This document shows positions 1 to 5,907 of a DNA stretch of 7,924 bases, one piece after another. The notes under the pieces were generated by a model. It ran no database searches. It was not told the DNA's origin and was given only the letters and a program-made list of their open reading frames with translations. The stretch spans positions 1 through 7,924 of the forward strand of contig SXHM01000148.1 in NCBI GenBank assembly GCA_005773695.1. The letters are read 5' to 3'. Both the position numbers and the translations under genes were made by a program. The stretch's first letter is position 1, and each line of letters opens with the position of its first letter. This stretch comes from Bacteroidota bacterium. Lineage in GTDB: Bacteria > Bacteroidota > Bacteroidia > SXHM01.

Positions 1-888
<888 letters not shown>

Positions 889-899
889 TTAATTTGTAA

Positions 900-1187
900 T
901 TAGATAACTGCGAAAATGTCGCTTTCACGCATAATAAGATATTCTTTGCCTTCAACTGTAATTTCAGTTCCTGCATATTTTCCGTAAAGAACTTCATCTC
1001 CAACCTTTACTGCTGGTTTGTTTCCTTTATCGTCAACTTCGCTTACAGAAACAATTTTTCCGCGTTGCGGTTTTTCTTTAGCGGTGTCAGGAATGATAAT
1101 TCCTGATTTAGTTTTTTCTTCGGCAGCGGCTGCTTCAACAACCACACGATTTTGTGTGCCGGCAATAGGTTTAATTTTTACTGACAT
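900..1187 (-). CDS. groES: Co-chaperonin GroES (Hsp10)
   Basis: This is the heptameric lid that caps GroEL and drives substrate encapsulation. The 95-residue length is normal for the family. The GroEL-binding mobile loop is visible at about 25-42 ([18 protein letters not shown]) with the hydrophobic tripeptide III. It is followed by QRGKIVSV, the [16 protein letters not shown] core strand and the [12 protein letters not shown] ending, which closely resemble other Bacteroidota GroES proteins. The N-terminus reads [13 protein letters not shown] where the family usually reads KPL-x-DRV-x-V, so about three residues appear inserted and the usual Asp before Arg is Asn. The ATG at 1187 is preceded by an A/T-rich leader without a Shine-Dalgarno sequence. 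It is the first gene of the groESL unit, separated from secG by 169 bases that contain a terminator and candidate promoter elements. No CIRCE element (the HrcA operator) is seen upstream. Confidence 0.97.
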   Translation of the reverse strand: MSVKIKPIAGTQNRVVVEAAAAEEKTKSGIIIPDTAKEKPQRGKIVSVSEVDDKGNKPAVKVGDEVLYGKYAGTEITVEGKEYLIMRESDIFAVI

Positions 1188-1247
1188 GTTTAATTTGAAT
1201 TTATTGGTTTATCTAATTTGAAAATTTATTTTGAATGTGCGCCCTTT

Positions 1248-1263
1248 TTCACATATCGTGCCA
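1248..1263 (-). promoter_or_regulatory. Possible sigma-54-type promoter of groESL (imperfect)
   Basis: Read on the minus strand, this site is TGGCACG-ATAT-GTGAA. The -24 half matches the sigma-54 consensus TGGCACG exactly, and the 4-base spacer to the -12 half is correct. The -12 half is GTGAA against TTGCA, so the normally invariant GC is GA. Transcription would start near 1237, giving a leader of about 50 bases before the groES ATG. The match is suggestive because a sigma-54 activator gene lies in the adjacent operon, but the -12 mismatch is serious. A housekeeping alternative is TAAATTTT at 1221-1228, one base off TAnnTTTG but without a TTG at the right upstream distance. No stronger groES promoter was found in the 1188-1356 gap. 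Confidence 0.25.
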
Positions 1264-1276
1264 TAGGGTTTTAATG

Positions 1277-1335
1277 GACATTTTTGCAGTTTTAGGAGAA
1301 AAAAAATGTCAGGGCTGTGACATCCTGACATTTTT
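1277..1335. repeat. Three copies of the 9-bp word GACATTTTT
   Basis: On the plus strand GACATTTTT occurs at 1277-1285 and 1327-1335, and its reverse complement AAAAATGTC occurs at 1302-1310. The two direct copies are offset by exactly 50 bases. The middle inverted copy can pair with either flank: with 1327-1335 it forms the 12-bp terminator stem, and with 1277-1285 it would form a competing 9-bp stem with a 16-base loop. All three lie between secG and groES. This could be a terminator with a chance extra copy, or a cluster of protein-binding half-sites upstream of groESL. Confidence 0.6.
1299..1335 (-). terminator. Intrinsic terminator of the miaB-secG operon
   Basis: On the minus strand AAAAATGTCAGG (1335-1324) and CCTGACATTTTT (1313-1302) are perfect 12-base inverted repeats around a 10-base loop. 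The 3' arm runs into eight consecutive T residues (1306-1299). The hairpin begins 21 bases after the secG stop codon, which is where an intrinsic terminator is expected. The stem is A/U-rich at its base with three G-C pairs next to the loop and two more inside. It would separate the secG operon from groESL, unless some read-through feeds groESL. Confidence 0.8.
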
Positions 1336-1356
1336 AAATGAAAAGAAATTACAAAA

Positions 1357-1707
1357 TTATTGCCCACCGGCAGGTGGCGCTTGCTGCTCCTGTCCTGTTG
1401 GCAACTGTGGTTGCTCTTGTTGTGGTTCTTGTGCGTTATCAATCTGCTCTTTTATAGCCGATTCGGTTTGTACTCCTGCATCTTCACGGTTAATAAAAGC
1501 TGATGAAGCAAGGCTAAGCACTAATAAGGCAATGGCTAAACCCCAAGTTGATTTTTCTAAAAAATCACCTGTTTTTTTAACACCCATAATTTGGTTGGAA
1601 GCTCCAAAGCTGGAAGATAAACCTCCGCCTTTAGAATTTTGAACCAACACTACTAAAACCAGCAGTGCACATACTATAATAATTAAAATTGAAAGGAATA
1701 AATACAT
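1357..1707 (-). CDS. secG: Preprotein translocase subunit SecG
   Basis: SecG is the small inner-membrane subunit of the SecYEG channel that aids SecA-driven export. The 116-residue product has two hydrophobic segments, at about 2-22 and 55-72. They are joined by the family signature QNSKGGGLSSSFG (23-35) and a GVKKTGDFLEKSTW loop, so both topology and motif fit. After the second membrane segment comes a tail of about 44 residues rich in Gln, Pro and Glu, low in complexity and probably disordered; such tails are common in Bacteroidota SecG and vary in sequence. The ATG at 1707 lies one base after the stop of the upstream gene, implying translational coupling. It is the last gene of its operon, with a strong hairpin terminator just downstream. 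No Shine-Dalgarno sequence is visible. Confidence 0.95.
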   Translation of the reverse strand: MYLFLSILIIIVCALLVLVVLVQNSKGGGLSSSFGASNQIMGVKKTGDFLEKSTWGLAIALLVLSLASSAFINREDAGVQTESAIKEQIDNAQEPQQEQPQLPTGQEQQAPPAGGQ

Positions 1708-1708
1708 G

Positions 1709-2566
1709 TTATTGTTCGTTTAATTGTTGTCTCAGATTTTCAATTCGGGCTGCAAAGGAAACCTTTTTTTCGGGATATTTCAAACTTAATTTCTCGTAAG
1801 CCTTGATTGCTTTGGTTAAAAGCCTACGTTTATCTTTAGGTTCAGAGGCAGAAAGCGCCTGTTTTTCATAAATCCCGGCAAGTGTTTCGGTTACCAACTC
1901 ATCGTTTTCTACAATACTTTGCTTTGCAACATTTACTGGCGAGAAGAACTCTACTTTCTGCGGCTTACTGATTTTAGGCTTTTCCCGCAGGAATTTATCA
2001 ATCAAAGCATCCTTTTGTATTGGCTTTTTCTTTTCACGCTCAATCTCCGCAGCTTTAACAGAGTGAAGAGAAGCAAGTCTCAGCCACTCTGTAAAGGTGT
2101 GTGTCTCGTCTGGTTTAGGTTGTTGTTTTTTAACAACAGGTTCAATCTTTTTCTCAACTACCGGCTCAACTTTTAGTTCTTCTTTCTTTTTAAATACAGG
2201 CTCTTCGGGTTTAGTTCTTTCAATTGGTTTTAGTAAAGGTCTTTCCTGCGGAATTTCTTTTTTCGCCTCTTTAAGAAGTACTGGTTCCTCCTCTTTAACT
2301 AAAACCGGATTAATTATCTTCTCTTCAACTTTTTCAATTTCCTTAATGAGTTCATAAAGTTTCTCTCTGTGGGTACTATAAGCAGCGGCAATTTTTAGTT
2401 GTGCATTATAGCGGATATTCTTTTCGTTGTAAAGGTTTTTAGCAAGTAAAACCTGACCAGTCTGAAAATAAGGATACTCCTTTACCAACTCAGTAAGTAA
2501 GGGAAGGCTTTGCCCGTTAAGCGTTGCAGGTGAATTCAGAAAACCGTTGAATTGCTCTAAATTCAT
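1709..2566 (-). CDS. Conserved Bacteroidota protein of unknown function, TPR-like C-terminus
   Basis: The function is not known. The 285-residue product has three parts. An N-terminal helical region (1-80) includes VKEYPYFQTGQVLLAKNLY and resembles a recurrent Bacteroidota family. A Lys/Glu/Pro-rich linker (about 81-155) carries repeated EPV units (EEPV, VEPVV, IEPVV) and is probably disordered. A C-terminal part (156-285) contains FTEWLRL, LIDKFLREKPKI, EFFSPVNVAKQS, then LVTETLAGIYEKQ and KAIKAYEKLSLKYPEK, which look like a single TPR helix pair. No signal peptide or membrane segment is visible, so it is probably cytoplasmic. Between the two TPR helices there is an apparent extra stretch of about 11 residues (ALSASEPKDKRRL) compared with what I recall of the family. 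It sits between lptE and secG with a one-base gap on each side, and this neighbourhood is familiar from other Bacteroidota. A scaffold or assembly role in envelope biogenesis is only an inference. Confidence 0.85.
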   Translation of the reverse strand: MNLEQFNGFLNSPATLNGQSLPLLTELVKEYPYFQTGQVLLAKNLYNEKNIRYNAQLKIAAAYSTHREKLYELIKEIEKVEEKIINPVLVKEEEPVLLKEAKKEIPQERPLLKPIERTKPEEPVFKKKEELKVEPVVEKKIEPVVKKQQPKPDETHTFTEWLRLASLHSVKAAEIEREKKKPIQKDALIDKFLREKPKISKPQKVEFFSPVNVAKQSIVENDELVTETLAGIYEKQALSASEPKDKRRLLTKAIKAYEKLSLKYPEKKVSFAARIENLRQQLNEQ

Positions 2567-2567
2567 C

Positions 2568-3068
2568 TTACCAGTTGATTACCGATTTATTAAAAACGTC
2601 CTGAACCAACTGATCATTGATTTCTGATATTAGTTGATCTTGAACAGCTGTTAAACTTTGGGAACTATTGAAATCTGCAAAACGTGTAAAGCTCTGCTCA
2701 AATTTCTGTTTCTCGTCTTTGGCATTTGTAAATGTAACAGACACTGTAATTGTCAACCTGTTTAAAGCAGCAGTTTCATTCCCCTGAATGGCAACGGGAG
2801 CGGTTGCATATCCTGTTACAAATCCTTCAAAATTTAAATCACCCTTGCTTGTAACAAGTGATAAACTTGTTTGTGAAGTAAATTTATCGCGCAGTGTTTC
2901 GGTAAACTTTTGACTGTATGTTGGCGGGGCCAAAGGAGCATTATTCTTGAAATAAATAATGGAAACTGTTTTTGATTCGCCTGTTGAAGCTCCTGTGAAC
3001 GAATAAACTCCGCAACCCACTGAAGTAAGTAATAAGAAGCAAGAAAAAAGAATCGATAAAAACCTCAT
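2568..3068 (-). CDS. lptE: LptE-like outer-membrane lipoprotein (LPS assembly)
   Basis: LptE plugs the LptD barrel and helps insert lipopolysaccharide in the outer leaflet of the outer membrane. The 166-residue product opens with a lipoprotein signal peptide: Arg2, a hydrophobic core (3-15), and a lipobox SVGC with the lipidated Cys at 19. The mature start GVYSFTGAS is typical of Bacteroidota LptE-family proteins. The rest shows alternating beta strands (SIIYFKNNAP, TLRDKFTSQTSLSLV, FEGFVTGY, LTITVSVTF) and a C-terminal helix containing DQLVQDVFN. This fits the small alpha/beta LptE fold and its usual length. The ATG overlaps the stop of the upstream activator gene by ATGA (3065-3068), and its own stop is one base from the next start, so it is translationally coupled on both sides. 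Family assignment is confident. Direct evidence of LptD partnership is not in the window. Confidence 0.88.
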   Translation of the reverse strand: MRFLSILFSCFLLLTSVGCGVYSFTGASTGESKTVSIIYFKNNAPLAPPTYSQKFTETLRDKFTSQTSLSLVTSKGDLNFEGFVTGYATAPVAIQGNETAALNRLTITVSVTFTNAKDEKQKFEQSFTRFADFNSSQSLTAVQDQLISEINDQLVQDVFNKSVINW

Positions 3069-4297
3069 TTATCAATATTATACTCGTTGATTTTGCGATA
3101 CAGCGTTCGTTCCGAAATACCTAATTCGGCTGCTGCATCTTTGCGTTTGCCTTTGTGCTTATCTAATGCTCTTTTTATCAAACCGATTTCTGTTTCTTCC
3201 AATGAAAGTGATTGTTCAGCCACTTCCTCAGGAACTACAAAATGATCCTCTTCTTTATTTTTTCGTTGTATCTGAACCCCGTGATCCATATCCTGCAAAG
3301 GTTCTACTTCACGGTAAAGTTTATTAATCAATCCTTCATTTTTTTCGCGAAATTGTTGATTGCCTTCTTCGTTTGAAATTAACTCAACGACTAATTTTTT
3401 CATGTCGTTGATATCTTTCTTCATATCAAAAAGCACTTTGTATAACAACTCGCGCTCGGAAAATTCAGGGTTGTCTTTTGGTTTTTCGTAAACCGCAGGA
3501 AGATTAGGTTTTCCGCTATCTGTCGGCAGATAATGTTGAAATATGGCACCTGAAATATTGCGCTCTTTTTCAATAATGGAAACCTGCTCAACAATATTTT
3601 TGAGCTGACGCACATTTCCCGGGAAACTATAGTTTTCTAAAAGACGCACTGCATCATCTTCTAATTTAATAGCAGGCATTCTATACTTCTCTGCAAAATC
3701 ATTGGCAAATTTGCGGAAGAGCAAATGAATATCTTCTCTTCTATTGCGTAAAGAAGGAACATAAATAGGAACTGTGTTAAGCCTGTAATATAAGTCTTCA
3801 CGGAATTTTCCACGCTCAATTGCTTGTGGAATATTTACGTTCGTTGCTGCCACCACTCGCACATTTGTTTTCTGCGCTTTTGATGAACCGACTTTGATAA
3901 ACTCTCCTGTTTCCAGAACACGAAGCAAGCGAGCTTGCGTTGCCAAAGGCATCTCCGCAACCTCATCCAGGAAAATAGTGCCGCCATCAGCTACTTCAAA
4001 ATAACCTTTGCGCGTTTCGTGCGCCCCGGTAAATGATCCTTTCTCGTGTCCGAATAATTCTGAGTCAATCGTTCCTTCAGGGATAGCACCGCAGTTTACT
4101 GCAATATAAGTTCCATGTTTGCGTGAGCTTAACTGGTGTATAATTTTCGGGAAAGTTTCTTTTCCCGAACCGCTTTCACCTGTAACTAAAACTGTAATAT
4201 CGGTTGGTGCAACCTGCATCGCGACTTCAATGGCGCGATTCAGTAACGGTGAGTTACCAATGATTCCAAACCGATTTTTTATCTCCTGAGTTGTCAT
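3065..4297 (-). CDS. Sigma-54-dependent transcriptional activator (AAA+ and Fis-type HTH, no sensor domain)
   Basis: This is a bacterial enhancer-binding protein that uses ATP hydrolysis to remodel sigma-54 RNA polymerase. The 410-residue product begins directly with the AAA+ domain. It has Walker A GESGSGKE (40-47), the sigma-54 contact loop GSFTGA (87-92, Ser in place of the second-position Ala of GAFTGA), Walker B GGTIFLDE (105-112), sensor I VVAATN (148-153), the arginine-finger segment FREDLYYRLN (165-174), and the C-terminal AAA+ signature FPGNVRQLKN (225-234). A charged, helix-prone linker (about 250-360) leads to a Fis-type helix-turn-helix (about 368-407: KDAAAELGISERTLYRKI). There is no receiver, GAF or PAS domain, so its activity must be set by partners, oligomerisation or expression level. 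It is the second gene of the miaB operon, 12 bases after miaB, and overlaps lptE by 4 bases. Targets are unknown. Confidence 0.93.
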   Translation of the reverse strand: MTTQEIKNRFGIIGNSPLLNRAIEVAMQVAPTDITVLVTGESGSGKETFPKIIHQLSSRKHGTYIAVNCGAIPEGTIDSELFGHEKGSFTGAHETRKGYFEVADGGTIFLDEVAEMPLATQARLLRVLETGEFIKVGSSKAQKTNVRVVAATNVNIPQAIERGKFREDLYYRLNTVPIYVPSLRNRREDIHLLFRKFANDFAEKYRMPAIKLEDDAVRLLENYSFPGNVRQLKNIVEQVSIIEKERNISGAIFQHYLPTDSGKPNLPAVYEKPKDNPEFSERELLYKVLFDMKKDINDMKKLVVELISNEEGNQQFREKNEGLINKLYREVEPLQDMDHGVQIQRKNKEEDHFVVPEEVAEQSLSLEETEIGLIKRALDKHKGKRKDAAAELGISERTLYRKINEYNIDK

Positions 4298-4302
4298 GTT
4301 AA

Positions 4303-4309
4303 TTTCCTT
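4303..4309 (-). promoter_or_regulatory. Shine-Dalgarno site of the sigma-54 activator gene
   Basis: The minus-strand sequence AAGGAAA lies at the end of miaB, with the AGGA core 7 bases before the ATG at 4297. It is one of the few recognisable ribosome-binding sites in this window, where most starts have only A-rich leaders, and it supports the chosen start. Confidence 0.6.
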
Positions 4310-5737
4310 TTAAACTGCTTCCCCAATCAAGGTTCCGCCTGTGCATTTAGTAGCCAGCACATTCACAAAATCACCTTTTTTGTAATTGCCTTTCGGGAAA
4401 ACCACAACTGTATTTTGTGAGTTGCGCCCTGAAAGCATTTCTTGTGATTTTTTTGAAAACTGTTCCACTAATACTTTATGAACTTTTCCAACACCTGCTT
4501 TAACCTTTTCTGCTGAATGTTGTAATTGAAGGTCAATCACTTCCTGCAATCTTTTCAACTTTATTTCTTCAGGAACATCATCCTTCATGTTTTTTTCTGC
4601 AAAAGTTTTCGGACGCTCGCTGTAAGCAAACATGTAAGCAAAATCATTGTGCACTTCTTGCATTAATGAAAGTGTTGCCTGGTGTTCTTCTTCTGTTTCA
4701 CCACAAAAACCTGTAATGATATCGGTTGAAATTCCGCAATCAGGAATAATTCTTTTTATTGCTGCAATGCGGTCTAAATATTTTTCGCGGGTATAACCTC
4801 GGTTCATGCGTGTAAGCATGGAAGTGCTTCCAGCCTGCACAGGTAAGTGAACATAGTTGCAAATATTTTCGTGTTTTGCAATCGCGTAAAGCACATCATC
4901 TGTCATGTCCTGCGGATTAGACGTGCTGAAACGTACACGCAAATCAGGCGAAACAAGGGCAACCATTTCTAAAAGATTGGCAAACGTTGTAGCTGTTTTC
5001 TTTTGCTCTTCAGTTATCTCTTTTTTCAAACCTCCACCTGCATATAAATAAGAATCTACGTTTTGTCCGAGTAAAGTAACTTCACGATAACCTCGTGCAA
5101 AAAGATCTTTTGCTTCTTCAACTATACTGTGCGGGTCGCGGCTGCGCTCACGACCACGGGTAAAGGGAACAACACAAAATGCACACATGTTATCACAACC
5201 GCGCATAATGCTGATGAATGCAGTTACACCATTGCTTCCCAAACGAACCGGGCTGATATCTGCATAGGTTTCTTCACGTGATAGAAGCACATTCACCGCT
5301 TTTTGTCCGCCTTCAACAGTTTCAATCAGTTTGGGAAGATCACGGTATGCATCAGGTCCAACTACAATGTCCACTATTTTTTCTTCTTCCAGAAATTTAG
5401 CTTTCAGGCGTTCTGCCATGCAGCCCATAACACCTACAATTATTGAAGGATTTTCTTTTTTTCTCTTTTTAAATTCAGTTAAGCGCTGGCGAACTCGCGT
5501 TTCAGCATTTTCACGAATTGCGCATGTATTTATTAATACTAAGTCCGCCTCCGTTTCATCTGTAGTTGTGGAATATCCTTGTCCTACTAAAATGGAAGCG
5601 ACAATTTCGCTGTCAGAAAAATTCATGGCGCAGCCGTAGCTTTCGAGGAAAAGCTTTTTCAAACCCAAAGGTTGAGGCAAAACAAGTGCTTCACCCTGCC
5701 TAGTTTCGTCAATTATTTTCTCTTCGTTAAACTCCAT
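4310..5737 (-). CDS. miaB: tRNA-2-methylthio-N6-dimethylallyladenosine synthase MiaB
   Basis: MiaB is a radical-SAM iron-sulfur enzyme that methylthiolates i6A37 in tRNAs reading UNN codons, improving decoding. Starting at the ATG at 5737 it has 475 residues, the same size as typical MiaB. The N-terminal methylthiotransferase domain carries the three cluster cysteines Cys36 (ESYGCAMN), Cys72 (NTCAIREN) and Cys106 (GCMAE). The radical-SAM motif [10 protein letters not shown] supplies Cys181, Cys185 and Cys188, followed by [29 protein letters not shown] and YSERP-T. A C-terminal TRAM domain (from about 405) binds tRNA. A TTG codon at 5767 would add ten residues, but it lies inside the -7 promoter element and so cannot be transcribed from that promoter. 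The ATG has AAGG 8 bases upstream (5746-5749). It is the first gene of the five-gene operon ending with secG. Confidence 0.97.
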   Translation of the reverse strand: MEFNEEKIIDETRQGEALVLPQPLGLKKLFLESYGCAMNFSDSEIVASILVGQGYSTTTDETEADLVLINTCAIRENAETRVRQRLTEFKKRKKENPSIIVGVMGCMAERLKAKFLEEEKIVDIVVGPDAYRDLPKLIETVEGGQKAVNVLLSREETYADISPVRLGSNGVTAFISIMRGCDNMCAFCVVPFTRGRERSRDPHSIVEEAKDLFARGYREVTLLGQNVDSYLYAGGGLKKEITEEQKKTATTFANLLEMVALVSPDLRVRFSTSNPQDMTDDVLYAIAKHENICNYVHLPVQAGSTSMLTRMNRGYTREKYLDRIAAIKRIIPDCGISTDIITGFCGETEEEHQATLSLMQEVHNDFAYMFAYSERPKTFAEKNMKDDVPEEIKLKRLQEVIDLQLQHSAEKVKAGVGKVHKVLVEQFSKKSQEMLSGRNSQNTVVVFPKGNYKKGDFVNVLATKCTGGTLIGEAV

Positions 5738-5764
5738 TTGGGTTACCTTGATTAAAAAGGGTCG

Positions 5765-5796
5765 CAAAGATATTGAAAAATCGCAAAAGGTGACAA
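5765..5796 (-). promoter_or_regulatory. Bacteroidota-type housekeeping promoter of the miaB operon
   Basis: On the minus strand TATCTTTG (5772-5765) is an exact match to the -7 consensus TAnnTTTG. A TTG (5796-5794) lies 21 bases upstream, within the 17-23 base spacing known for Bacteroidota promoters. Transcription would begin near 5758-5760, giving a leader of about 20 bases before the miaB ATG at 5737. The promoter settles the miaB start, because the upstream TTG codon is part of the -7 box. Confidence 0.8.
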
Positions 5797-5804
5797 TATG
5801 TCAC
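5790..5804. promoter_or_regulatory. Perfect dyad overlapping the miaB -33 element (candidate operator)
   Basis: GTGACA-ATA-TGTCAC is a perfect 6-bp inverted repeat with a 3-bp spacer. The -33 TTG of the miaB promoter (plus-strand positions 5794-5796) is inside it, and the dyad lies about 50-60 bases upstream of the rightward promoter. This is a plausible binding site for a dimeric regulator that could repress miaB or affect the divergent gene. No known regulator's consensus is claimed, and a chance palindrome cannot be excluded. Confidence 0.45.
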
Positions 5805-5851
5805 GAACTAATCAACCTTTTTTCGAAACGTTCGTTCGACAAATGTTAAAA

Positions 5852-5885
5852 TTTGCCCGATTAGGAAAAAAATACTTTATTTTTG
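5852..5885 (+). promoter_or_regulatory. Bacteroidota-type promoter of the T9SS cargo gene
   Basis: TTTG at 5852-5855 is followed after 22 bases by TATTTTTG (5878-5885), an exact match to TAnnTTTG with acceptable spacing. Transcription would begin near 5890-5893, about 15-18 bases before the TTG start codon at 5908. This short leader matches the miaB side and supports the chosen translation start. Confidence 0.7.
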
Positions 5886-5907
5886 TGGTTTAGCAGAAGA
5901 AAATCTA

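Noticed and set aside
1235..1254. Short inverted repeat ATGTG-N10-CACAT upstream of groES
   Set aside because: The arms are only 5 bp in an AT-rich region, which is too weak to call an operator.
1188..1300. Search for a CIRCE element or a clear TTG/TAnnTTTG promoter upstream of groES
   Set aside because: No TTAGCACTC-N9-GAGTGCTAA dyad is present. The best -7 candidate, TAAATTTT (1221-1228), has a mismatch and no TTG 17-23 bases upstream.
1235..1642. Plus-strand open frames opposite secG and the neighbouring genes
   Set aside because: They are antisense shadows: their sequence shows no family features and the opposite strand encodes well-recognised proteins.
1781..1788. TAAGTTTG (minus strand) as an internal secG promoter
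   Set aside because: It matches TAnnTTTG but has no TTG at 17-23 bases upstream and lies within a coding region.
5803..5835. ACGAAC / GTTCGT inverted repeat in the divergent region
   Set aside because: The arms are 6 bp with a 21-base loop, so it is not convincing beside the perfect dyad at 5790-5804.
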